From an uncultured Roseobacter sp. (GTDB taxonomy: Bacteria > Pseudomonadota > Alphaproteobacteria > Rhodobacterales > Rhodobacteraceae), in the NCBI RefSeq assembly GCF_947499265.1, contig NZ_CANMNK010000001.1:519001-583000 (forward strand): a stretch of 64,000 nt of DNA, written 5' to 3'. The translations under genes and the position numbers were made by a program. Below the pieces are notes generated by a model, which was not told the origin of the DNA, did not search any database, and was given only the letters and a program-made list of their open reading frames with translations. The number at the start of each line of letters is the position of its first letter. Positions within the stretch are counted from its first letter, which is position 1. Positions 54,843-62,863 of the stretch are shown here, piece after piece.

Positions 54843-56555
54843 TCAGAAGCGCGCGACCGCGCCGATGAAAAACCGTGTTTCCTGTGAGGGATCAACAGTG
54901 TCGCGTGGCGTTCCGCTGATTTGCCGCACGATCTGAGGCGTGACCGACAGCCATGTATTCAATGAAATCTGCGCGCCGATCCCAATGGATCCGAGGTTTT
55001 CCCATTGTTGTCCGTCGCGCGCGATTGATCGGTCGTAGGCACGTCCGTAGTCAATGAATGCGTATAGGCTGGCAGCGTCCGCAACCGTGCCCAGGCTGTC
55101 CGGACTGATCGCGCGGCGCAATTCCGCGCGGCCTGCATAGCCGGTGTCGCCCGAGGTGTTTCCGGGTGCGAAACCACGGCCAATCGATGAACCGCCCAGA
55201 TAAAACCGTTCCGAATTTGGCTGGAGGCCGCGCGACATTTGACCTGTTATCTCGCCAAAGACCGACCAGGGGCCGCTGCCCAGTGCTTGCAACCGCGATA
55301 GGGTCACCTGAGCGGAGGTGAAGTTCAGATCACCCGCTGCCGGGCCTGTCGCTGAAACCCGCGCGCCTGCGACGTCAAGGCCCTGGCGGATGGAGACATC
55401 GACAAGGCTGATGCCCCCCAGCCTGTCCGCGAAATCCCAGGCGAGGCCTGCTTCCAAAACGGCAAGCCGGTCTTCTTCCACGGTTGTGAGCCCGACCAAC
55501 CCGGTTTCCGTTTCGCTATCGCGAAAGGTCAGACCGAACCGCCCGAAAACATTCTCTGATCGGGCACGGACAAAGGGTACCACAAGCTGAGCGTTCAGCT
55601 CCGTCTGATCGGATACGGTTGTCAGACCAGCGGTAGCGCCAGCCTCTTCGAGGTCAGGATCGCCGCGGAAGATATTGCCACCGAACCTGAGCCGTGCGCC
55701 ATCCAGCCAAGTGCCGGTCAGGCCGCGCAACGGCACGTCGGCGGTGATCGACCCAAACGCCAGCGAGGTTCCTTGCGGTGCCAGTGCAAAATTGCCATCC
55801 AGCGTTTCATTGAGCCCCAGTAGATTGAACGCCCGTGCGCCCGTGCCAAGCGTCCAGTCGCCATAAAGGCGCGAGCCGCGATTATCGATGGACACATACC
55901 CGGAAACGGGCTGTTGTGCGATCTGCACGTCCAGATCAGCGGCCCCGAAGGTGTCGGGCGACGGCCCAAGAACCGTCTCAACCGATCCCGAGTTCACACT
56001 ACCAACCGCATCTCGCGACAGCAGCACGCTGCGCTCCAACGTTGTCAGACGCAGCGGTTGGTCATCGGCAACCGGGCCAAAATACTCGGCAACCAGATCC
56101 TGCTGATTGGCCGCGCCGCCGCTATAGGTGATCTGATCGACAAACCCCTCGACCACCACAATCCGGACAATGCCGCCGTCAACGGTTTGAGCGGGCAGAA
56201 TGGCCTGTGACAAGACATAGCCGCGCTCGCGGTAGGCGGCACTGATCTGCCGGGTCACCTCATCCAGCGTCTGCACGGTCACGCGCTGGCCAATCAATTC
56301 CTGCCAGATCGGGCTGATGGTTTTTTGGTCCAGCGCTGTGACACCTTGCAAAACGATGCCGTTCAGCACGAAAGAGGGGCCGCTGCCTCTTGCTGTGACG
56401 GCACCGGTCTCTGCCCGAGGGCGAGGGGCTTCCACCTGACGCGAGGTATCAGGTGCGGTTTCAGGCAGGGGTGGTACCTGCGGAGCCTGCGCACCAGCAG
56501 TCAGGGGGGCCGCAGCCATCGCAGCGGCGACGCTCAGATGTCTTATGAATTGCAT
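54843..56555 (-). CDS. TpsB outer-membrane transporter (ShlB/FhaC/HecB family)
   Basis: 570 aa from the ATG at 56555, which overlaps the tpsA stop (TAATG). Signal peptide to about residue 22 (AGAQ), a POTRA-type region (~70-160: QELIGQRVTVQTLDEVTRQI, AYRERGYVLSQAILPAQ) and a beta-barrel C-terminus with the conserved IGRGF motif near residue 460, ending in an aromatic Phe. It exports the adjacent TpsA. The one-gene partnership is standard two-partner secretion. Confidence 0.93.
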   Translation of the reverse strand: MQFIRHLSVAAAMAAAPLTAGAQAPQVPPLPETAPDTSRQVEAPRPRAETGAVTARGSGPSFVLNGIVLQGVTALDQKTISPIWQELIGQRVTVQTLDEVTRQISAAYRERGYVLSQAILPAQTVDGGIVRIVVVEGFVDQITYSGGAANQQDLVAEYFGPVADDQPLRLTTLERSVLLSRDAVGSVNSGSVETVLGPSPDTFGAADLDVQIAQQPVSGYVSIDNRGSRLYGDWTLGTGARAFNLLGLNETLDGNFALAPQGTSLAFGSITADVPLRGLTGTWLDGARLRFGGNIFRGDPDLEEAGATAGLTTVSDQTELNAQLVVPFVRARSENVFGRFGLTFRDSETETGLVGLTTVEEDRLAVLEAGLAWDFADRLGGISLVDVSIRQGLDVAGARVSATGPAAGDLNFTSAQVTLSRLQALGSGPWSVFGEITGQMSRGLQPNSERFYLGGSSIGRGFAPGNTSGDTGYAGRAELRRAISPDSLGTVADAASLYAFIDYGRAYDRSIARDGQQWENLGSIGIGAQISLNTWLSVTPQIVRQISGTPRDTVDPSQETRFFIGAVARF

Positions 56556-59500
56556 TATTGCTGGTCCCAATAGGATTCGGTGGTCACCACGCTTGCGCAG
56601 CCATTGCGGCCCGCGCCGCCGAGATTGACGGCGACGCCGCAATCGCCGGATGCCGTGGAGTCCAATCCGCCTGCGGCGGGTACAAACCCTTCTGCTGCGG
56701 CATCGGAGATGGGCTGGAACGCAATGACCTCACCCAGCGAGTAGTTCAGCGCAAAGGGATCTGCGCCCGCAAGCCCGATGTCCCGCTCGGTTGTGCGGAA
56801 GGCCGCATCGCCCGGTGTGACCGGTGCCGCCCGCAGGCCGCTGCGGCGCTGCGCAATTGCGCCACCATCATTGACGTCGTTCACTGTGCCGCCTGCTGTG
56901 GCACCAGTACCCGCCGCCGCGTTCACGGTCAGAATACCGTCCACAAATGTGATTGCGTAGTTTGAGCTGGTCACGCCAGCGGGCGTGATCGCGAAGCTCC
57001 CCGCCGGGCTTGCTGCAGTTGCCGGGGTGGTCAGGGCCAAAACCCCGGAAAGGTCGGAAACGGTTTCGCCCAGAACAAACCCGGAGAATTGCGCGGTGAA
57101 GGCCGGATTGGGCGCGCCCACAGCACGGCTTGCGTTGTCTGCGGTGATTGTCAGCGCCGCAGGATTAACGGTCAGCGTGCCGTCGACCACGGTCACATTG
57201 TAGCCCTGCGTCGATGCTGCGGCCGTGGCGGAGATTGTATAGGGGCTGCCCGCAACCGCGGCATTGGCGGCGGCGCCCGCGCTGGCGAGTGTCACAGGCG
57301 CGGTCAGAGCGGTTGCCTCGCTGTCGCCTGTGCGCAGGCCGGTCAGCGTGAAGGTCAAGGCACCCGTCAGATCATCCCCGTAGGTTTTGGTTAGAGCATC
57401 CGCGGTCACGGTCAGGTCTGGCTGTTCGCCATAGACGATGCGGTTGCCGGTAAAGCCGCCCAGAGAGGCCGGAGGGGTTGACGCAAAAGACCGATTGTAG
57501 AGATCGAAGGTGCCTGAGGCGGGGGCTGTCCCGACGAGGCTGGCGAATTGATCCATATAGAGCAACCAGCGCGCGGACGGGTCTGTGACCTGAAGGGCAC
57601 CTGCGCCTGCGTTATTCTCAAACCGGTTGCCCGCTGCAACGATGACGGCATTGCCCGCGCCTGTTCCGGTGATCTGTGCACCGCTGTCGAGCGTGACGCC
57701 GGTATCGGTTTCCAGCGTGACCTGAGGTGAATTGACGGTGCCACCGACGCCAATCGTGCCACCGGTCGCCGTGACCTGCAGCGGCACACCGGTCGCGGTG
57801 AAGCTGCCGGTTGGATTTCCGACGTTCAGATTGAAATCGGCACCGTCAACCAGGTCGAATGTCGGCCGCACACTGGCAGTGATGCCCCCGATGAGGGTCA
57901 CATCGCCCCCGGTCGCACCTGTGCCACTGCTGCGCACCAGACCGTCCCAGGTCTGTGTGGCGGCATCCAGTGTGAGGGTCGCGCCATTGCGCGCCTGAAT
58001 GCTGGCCAGCGCATTTGCGTCACCGCTCTCAATATCAATCTCGTCAGCATCGATGCTGATCGACCCGCCAGAGCCAACAATGATCTGCGCAGCGCCCTGC
58101 GGGACACTGTCGCCAGCGATGACGGACACCTTGGGCGCCGTCAGAGAGATGTCAGACGCGTCGCCCGTGCGACCGATCCGAACAACCTGTCGGTTGGCTT
58201 CGCCGCCTTTCAGTTTGATTTCAGTACCTGCCGTGATGTCGATATCGCCGGAGTTCGAGTAAATCTGCGTGTTGCGCAAACGGGTGTTCGTCCGCTCCAG
58301 AATGACACTCCCGGCCGTGGCTTCGACCGTCAGATCGCCGCTGTTTGTGCTGATGCGTTGATTGCCGTTGGCGCCGCCCATGGCGACGTCGCCCATGTTC
58401 GAGCGAATATCTATGTCGCCGTCGCGGCTGGCGATGACATTGTTGTTCAGCGTGATCGCATTTTCAGCGCGCAGGGTCAGGTCACCCGCGCGCGTGGTGC
58501 GCAGACGTTGATTGACCGTGATCGCGTCGCCTGCATCGAGGGTCAGATCGCCCGCACCGCTGATTTGTGTCGCCCGGTTGACCAGGATTGAACCATCGGC
58601 TGTGGCCTTGATGTTACCTGCCCCTGTCGAAGATACCGCGCCATCCAATCTGATGTCCGCACCCGCCTCGATCCCGATGGTGCCGGTGCTTGTGGTCTGC
58701 ACGGTCCGATTGATGTCCACGGTCTCAGCGGCGCTTAGCGTTAGGTTGCCTGCGCCGCGCGTCTGAACCGTCTGATTGACAAAGATGGACCCATCCGCGT
58801 CGAGGGTGAGATTGCCGTTTCCTGTCCAGCTCAGGCTCGCCGCGACGGTGATGTTTCCGGCATCAGACGATGCGGGCTGTTCGGTGGTGATTGTGACGTC
58901 TGAATTACCGTTCAACGCCGCAACGATGGAATCGCGCCTGATCTGGTAGTCCCCTGCACCCGCGGGCGGATTGTTCACGCCCGCGGAGGCGTTCGCGCCG
59001 CTGGTGACGATCCTCACGTTGCGGGGGTCCAGCAGCCATGTGCCGCCATCGCCAGCCGTTACGGAGGCATTGTCGCCGGTGCCCAGATTGATTTTGCCGG
59101 AGGTCTCGACCAGGCCGCCTTTGGTGGCTCCGGTGGTGCTGATCCTGCCGTCGAACCAAGTGGAATCGTCCGACCAGACAACGACCGTGCCCCCTTCGCC
59201 GGATGTGCCGTCGGCCTTGACTACGGAGCCCATGTTCAGCACTGTTTTTGTCGCGCGGCGCAAATCGCCACCACCCTGAAAACCGCCACCGATCAGGATT
59301 TCACCGCCTGAGATGTCCCCACTCGCATCGATGCTGGCCATCTGCGCAAGATCAACGGATGCGCCAGTGATGTGCACGGTGCCGCCAGACGTTTGCCCGG
59401 TTGCATCGATTGTGCCTGCCACCTGCACTTTGCCGCCGCCGCGCCCAATCAGCTCGACCCGTCCACCTGACCCGGTTCCGGAGGTGGCGCGAATGATGCC

Positions 59501-60289
59501 CGATGTATTGATGACGGAATCGAGCACCCCCGCAGCGCCGCCAGCCGACAGCAGAACGCGACCACCTGCAACATTGATGCGCCCTGAATTGGCGGCGCGG
59601 CCCTTGTCGGGATTGCCCGATACGGCGATCTGGAAAACGCCGTCACCGGCCAGATCAATCGTGGTCTGCTCGCCAGAGGCCAAAACCACGGTGCCCAAAT
59701 GGGCGATGATCGTGCCCGCGTTTTCGACGTTGCTGCCGACCAGCGCTGCTAGCCCGGCGTCGCCAATGGAAAATGTCCCTTCGTTCAGGACGCGCGCGCC
59801 GGGGCGTTCGCCGCCGCCAATTCGGAAGTTACCGCTGTCCATGAAATGTCCGGGATCGACCAGTTGGCTGGACGCGATCAACCCACCGGTGTCAATTTGC
59901 GCGTCGCCGGTGAAGAGCACCCCTGCGGTATTTTGGATAACAACAGTACCCGGGGCGTTCACGGCGCCCTGGATGACGCTGGCGCTGGCTGAAGTCACGC
60001 GGTTCAGCGTCGCGGATGTGCGACCCGGTTGATTAAACGTCACCGTATGGTCGCGCCCGACGTCGAAGCTTTGCCAATCAATGACTGCGCGTTCGGTGGT
60101 CTGGTTGATGACAGATTGCTGCGCCGATTGTGAGATATTGGCAGTGCCGCTTGCCACCACACCGCCCTGTGGCGATTGCGCGTGTGCCGCGGGCGCGGTC
60201 AGCAAGACACCTGACGCCAAGGTGGTCACCAGCAAATCTCGCGATCCGAACGATGTCTGGCGTTCGTCCTTTGGAACAATAAATCTCAT
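56555..60289 (-). CDS. TpsA filamentous-hemagglutinin-like secreted adhesin with MBG domains
   Basis: 1244 aa. Signal peptide to about residue 37 (AAHAQS). The TPS secretion domain follows (TVTFNQPGRTSATLNRV, VIQNTAGVLF). A beta-helix shaft continues to ~950, with ~22-residue repeats at about 490-690. Two MBG-type domains (~950-1120, LTKTYGDDL and later YAITFVDGILTV) follow. The last 30 residues carry Cys1217 and Cys1231. There is no CdiA-type toxin end (no VENN). Probably a surface-bound adhesin exported by the TpsB gene behind it. A GGAG site precedes the start. Confidence 0.93.
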   Translation of the reverse strand: MRFIVPKDERQTSFGSRDLLVTTLASGVLLTAPAAHAQSPQGGVVASGTANISQSAQQSVINQTTERAVIDWQSFDVGRDHTVTFNQPGRTSATLNRVTSASASVIQGAVNAPGTVVIQNTAGVLFTGDAQIDTGGLIASSQLVDPGHFMDSGNFRIGGGERPGARVLNEGTFSIGDAGLAALVGSNVENAGTIIAHLGTVVLASGEQTTIDLAGDGVFQIAVSGNPDKGRAANSGRINVAGGRVLLSAGGAAGVLDSVINTSGIIRATSGTGSGGRVELIGRGGGKVQVAGTIDATGQTSGGTVHITGASVDLAQMASIDASGDISGGEILIGGGFQGGGDLRRATKTVLNMGSVVKADGTSGEGGTVVVWSDDSTWFDGRISTTGATKGGLVETSGKINLGTGDNASVTAGDGGTWLLDPRNVRIVTSGANASAGVNNPPAGAGDYQIRRDSIVAALNGNSDVTITTEQPASSDAGNITVAASLSWTGNGNLTLDADGSIFVNQTVQTRGAGNLTLSAAETVDINRTVQTTSTGTIGIEAGADIRLDGAVSSTGAGNIKATADGSILVNRATQISGAGDLTLDAGDAITVNQRLRTTRAGDLTLRAENAITLNNNVIASRDGDIDIRSNMGDVAMGGANGNQRISTNSGDLTVEATAGSVILERTNTRLRNTQIYSNSGDIDITAGTEIKLKGGEANRQVVRIGRTGDASDISLTAPKVSVIAGDSVPQGAAQIIVGSGGSISIDADEIDIESGDANALASIQARNGATLTLDAATQTWDGLVRSSGTGATGGDVTLIGGITASVRPTFDLVDGADFNLNVGNPTGSFTATGVPLQVTATGGTIGVGGTVNSPQVTLETDTGVTLDSGAQITGTGAGNAVIVAAGNRFENNAGAGALQVTDPSARWLLYMDQFASLVGTAPASGTFDLYNRSFASTPPASLGGFTGNRIVYGEQPDLTVTADALTKTYGDDLTGALTFTLTGLRTGDSEATALTAPVTLASAGAAANAAVAGSPYTISATAAASTQGYNVTVVDGTLTVNPAALTITADNASRAVGAPNPAFTAQFSGFVLGETVSDLSGVLALTTPATAASPAGSFAITPAGVTSSNYAITFVDGILTVNAAAGTGATAGGTVNDVNDGGAIAQRRSGLRAAPVTPGDAAFRTTERDIGLAGADPFALNYSLGEVIAFQPISDAAAEGFVPAAGGLDSTASGDCGVAVNLGGAGRNGCASVVTTESYWDQQ
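58200..58830 (-). repeat. Internal repeats of the TpsA beta-helix shaft
   Basis: About nine degenerate units of ~20-23 codons follow a pattern such as GNLTLDADGSIFVNQ, VQTRGAG. They vary at many positions, and the DNA is diverged, so they are old duplications. They should form successive turns of a right-handed beta-helix. Confidence 0.7.
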
Positions 60290-60668
60290 AACAACAAACT
60301 CCAGATAACCGAAACGTAGCAGAAGTTGTTTAGAGACTCTAAAATTTTACTCAATATTGATTTTCATTATTGGTGAACGCCGTGTTCCAAATACCATACG
60401 CTCCTGTCTGCTCTGGCAGCCTCATCACAGCGGTTTTCGGGGATGACCGTCTGGCGAAAAAAATCTGCGCTGGGTCAGCGTCTGTTGGAAACCCATGTTG
60501 ACTTACCCGTACAATCACGAGCAATTTGTGAGTGCATGCTCATTAAAAATCTGAATAGTCTGCATCGAACTCGGTTTTGGCGAAAGCCCACTGCTTCAGG
60601 CGCTGAGGCCAGACAGTTTCTTTGCGCGCATGATTTCAGACCCCAACCCCCGGAACAGGAACACATAG
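60290..60668. other. Intergenic region between tpsA and the SDR gene
   Basis: 379 bp between divergent genes, AT-richer than the neighbours. Nothing that codes convincingly was found; a frame from 60443 merely runs into the SDR gene out of phase. It holds the TTTAGAG-A-CTCTAAA palindrome near tpsA. The SDR ribosome site (GGAACAGGA) lies at the right end. Confidence 0.5.
60329..60343. promoter_or_regulatory. Perfect palindrome upstream of tpsA
   Basis: TTTAGAG-A-CTCTAAA, a 7-1-7 inverted repeat 40-54 nt before the tpsA start. Its outer half-sites (TTTAGA, TCTAAA) equal those of the ICE box at mbfA, but the centre is 3 bp rather than 5. A regulator binding here would control adhesin expression. 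Confidence 0.5.
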
Positions 60669-61526
60669 ATGTCCAAAGTTGTAATCGTCACTGGCACGTC
60701 CACAGGGCTGGGGATCAGCATCTCGGTAAAGGCCGCTCAGGCTGGCCACAAAGTCTATGCCACGATGCGGAACTTGAAGAAGCGCGATGCGCTGGACGCT
60801 GCGGCCACCGCCGCAGGCGTTTCTCTCGACGTATTGCCTTTGGATGTTCAGGACACAGCGTCGGTCAACACAGCGGTCGATGCGGTCATGCAAAAAGAAG
60901 GGCGCATCGACCTCTTGATCAACAATGCGGGCGCCGGATACGTGCGCACAACCGAACAGGCCAGCGAGGAAGATATTGACTGGGTCATGGATGTGAATTT
61001 CATGGGCGTCGTTCGGTGCACGAAGGCCGTTTTACCGCACATGCGCCAGCAGCGTAGCGGGCATATCCTTACGGTTTCTTCGGTGGGCGGATTGGTGGGG
61101 CAGCCGTTCAACGAGATCTATTGCGCCGCTAAATTCGCGGTCGAAGGCTACATGGAGGCCCTGGCAAGCTATGTCACGGCGCCTTTTGGTATTAATTTTT
61201 CCGTGATTGAGCCAGGGGGCATCAGCACTGAATTCGCGGCAAATGTTCTGGAGCATGTTCAGCAGACCGGCGGGATGCTGGAGGATGAATACCTGCCGAT
61301 TTTGCAAAAATACATTGGCGGTGCGCAAAACCGTCAGGCCGGGTCAGACATCTATCAAACGCCCGACGAGGTTGCGGATGTCATGATGAGATGCATCAAC
61401 GCGGATGAACCACCCATTCGCATGCGTACGTCGAAATGGGCGGAAGACTTTGCGTCGCTGAAAACCGGACTTGATCCGGATGGGCAGCAACAGCGGGCGC
61501 GTGTGATTCAGGAGTTCCTGAGCTAG
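60669..61526 (+). CDS. SDR family oxidoreductase
   Basis: 285 aa. NAD(P) site VTGTSTGLGISIS (8-20), NNAGAGY (85-91), Ser137/138 in LTVSSVGG, Tyr151 and Lys155 (YCAAKFAVEGY). The classical SDR set is complete. The C-terminal extension of ~50 residues is like that of SDRs acting on larger or hydrophobic substrates. It stands alone between tpsA and the LacI gene, with which it is convergent. Substrate unknown. Confidence 0.92.
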   Translation: MSKVVIVTGTSTGLGISISVKAAQAGHKVYATMRNLKKRDALDAAATAAGVSLDVLPLDVQDTASVNTAVDAVMQKEGRIDLLINNAGAGYVRTTEQASEEDIDWVMDVNFMGVVRCTKAVLPHMRQQRSGHILTVSSVGGLVGQPFNEIYCAAKFAVEGYMEALASYVTAPFGINFSVIEPGGISTEFAANVLEHVQQTGGMLEDEYLPILQKYIGGAQNRQAGSDIYQTPDEVADVMMRCINADEPPIRMRTSKWAEDFASLKTGLDPDGQQQRARVIQEFLS

Positions 61527-61547
61527 CGGGTCAAGCAACAGCCTGCA

Positions 61548-62561
61548 TCAATCGGATGCAACGGACCCTGTTGTGCTGCGCACGACCAGTTCTGCCGAGA
61601 TTTCTGAAGTAGTCACCGGCGCGTTTGGTTCACGGATACGTTCCAACAAGACACGGGCCAATCTGCGCCCGAGCTCGTAAGGGGAAACGGCCATTGTTGT
61701 TAGGGGCGGGGTCGCGACCGCGGCGTCCTGAATATCATCGAACCCAACGATAGACAACGCCTCGCCCGGCACCAGACCGTCGCGTTGCAATGCCAGACAA
61801 GCGCCAAGAGCCACCGTGTCGCCGTTGCACACCACCCCCGTCACGTCGGGGTGGGCCAGACGGAGCGCCTGCATCGCCATCAGACCGGCCAGTTTGTTGT
61901 CCTGACAATCCCAGATGATCGGTGGGCCGAGGTTGGCCGTTGCAAGCGCCGTGGTGTATCCGTCGATACGCTCCCGACGGACGCTCGTCATGATATCGCC
62001 GCCAAGATAGGCAATGTGGCGATGTCCCCGGTCAACAAGATGCTGGGTTGCACAGGCCGTTGCCTCTGCATTCCGAATGCCGACGTGATCGAACCCGCCC
62101 ATTTCGGTGCGCCGCAGGAAGGTCACGACCGGGATACTGTGTGCCCTGAGCAGTGAGAAGGTTTCCGCCGGTGTGTCCAGCGCGGGCAGCCATAGTAGCC
62201 CGCCACGGCCATTGCGGATGAAGGCTTCGAGGTGCCGGCCCTGGCGTTCGGTATCGTCGCGCGCGTCCAGAACGGAGACGAGATACCCGTCTGCTTCAAG
62301 CAAATCGCTTACGCCAAAGATAACTTCGGCGTTGAAGGGGTTGGAAATCTGATTGATGACAAAGCCAATCTCGCGATTTTCACCGGATCGCATGGCGGCG
62401 GCGCGTGAGTCCGGCACATAGTGCAGTTTCTTGGCTGCCTGAAGCACCTTTCTGCGGGTCTGCTCGGAAATTCGGCCAGTCCCACGCATCACCTGACTCA
62501 CGGTGGGAATCGAAACGCCCGCCTCCTTTGCAACGCTCCCAAGGGTCGGCTTGCCTGCCAT
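61548..62561 (-). CDS. LacI family transcriptional regulator (second)
   Basis: 337 aa. The helix-turn-helix TLGSVAKEAGVSIPTVSQVMRGTGRISEQTRRKV and the hinge region precede an effector domain (IGFVINQISNPFNAEVI, IAYLGGDIMTSVRRERIDGY, SIVGFDDIQDAAVATPPLTT). It is divergent from a sugar-binding protein gene across 302 bp with LacI-like operators, so it very likely controls that transporter and itself. The sugar is unknown. Confidence 0.95.
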   Translation of the reverse strand: MAGKPTLGSVAKEAGVSIPTVSQVMRGTGRISEQTRRKVLQAAKKLHYVPDSRAAAMRSGENREIGFVINQISNPFNAEVIFGVSDLLEADGYLVSVLDARDDTERQGRHLEAFIRNGRGGLLWLPALDTPAETFSLLRAHSIPVVTFLRRTEMGGFDHVGIRNAEATACATQHLVDRGHRHIAYLGGDIMTSVRRERIDGYTTALATANLGPPIIWDCQDNKLAGLMAMQALRLAHPDVTGVVCNGDTVALGACLALQRDGLVPGEALSIVGFDDIQDAAVATPPLTTMAVSPYELGRRLARVLLERIREPNAPVTTSEISAELVVRSTTGSVASD

Positions 62562-62582
62562 CGAAACTCCGTTTTGGTGATG

Positions 62583-62590
62583 TAACGTTA
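62583..62590. promoter_or_regulatory. Palindrome in the LacI gene leader
   Basis: TAACGTTA (perfect, central CG) lies 22-29 nt upstream of the LacI start. It shares CGTTAT and a C two bases on with the stronger site at 62687-62702, suggesting that the same repressor binds both and controls its own gene. Confidence 0.45.
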
Positions 62591-62677
62591 TGCCTGATTT
62601 TGTCGGCGCGGGCCAAAGGAATCAAGGCAAATCTCCCGAAACCGCAAGGATAAGCCCAATAAGAAAGAAAAAATCAT

Positions 62678-62707
62678 TTGACTAAAGATATATCGTTATA
62701 TCATGAT
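62678..62707 (+). promoter_or_regulatory. Putative promoter of the sugar transporter gene with LacI-type operator
   Basis: TTGACT (62678-62683), an 18-bp spacer and CATGAT (62702-62707, weak -10). The operator GATATATCGTTATATC (62687-62702) lies within it: a 16-bp inverted repeat with a central CG and one mismatched pair next to it. This is a classical place for repression by the divergent LacI protein. Confidence 0.55.
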
Positions 62708-62863
62708 GGCGACCATCGGTTGAGTCGTTCTCGTAATACGTGAGGGTGGCTGACCCGATGACGGACGTGGCCTGAGCCCCGACCCCGAGGCAAAGCTACG
62801 GCCGTGGATATGATTGGCGCCGACAACGCATTCGGCTCCAAAATCAGCTACGGGAGGAAACCA

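Noticed and set aside
56555-60289. Contact-dependent inhibition toxin (CdiA)
   Set aside because: No VENN motif, no variable toxin end and no small immunity gene; MBG domains and a Cys pair fit an adhesin.
60443-60979. Open frame upstream of and overlapping the SDR gene
   Set aside because: It continues into the SDR gene in another frame and its product shows no family features.
61546-61562. Terminator between the SDR and LacI genes (TGCATC/GATGCA hairpin)
   Set aside because: A 6-bp stem overlapping the LacI stop, with no T tract on either strand; could be chance.
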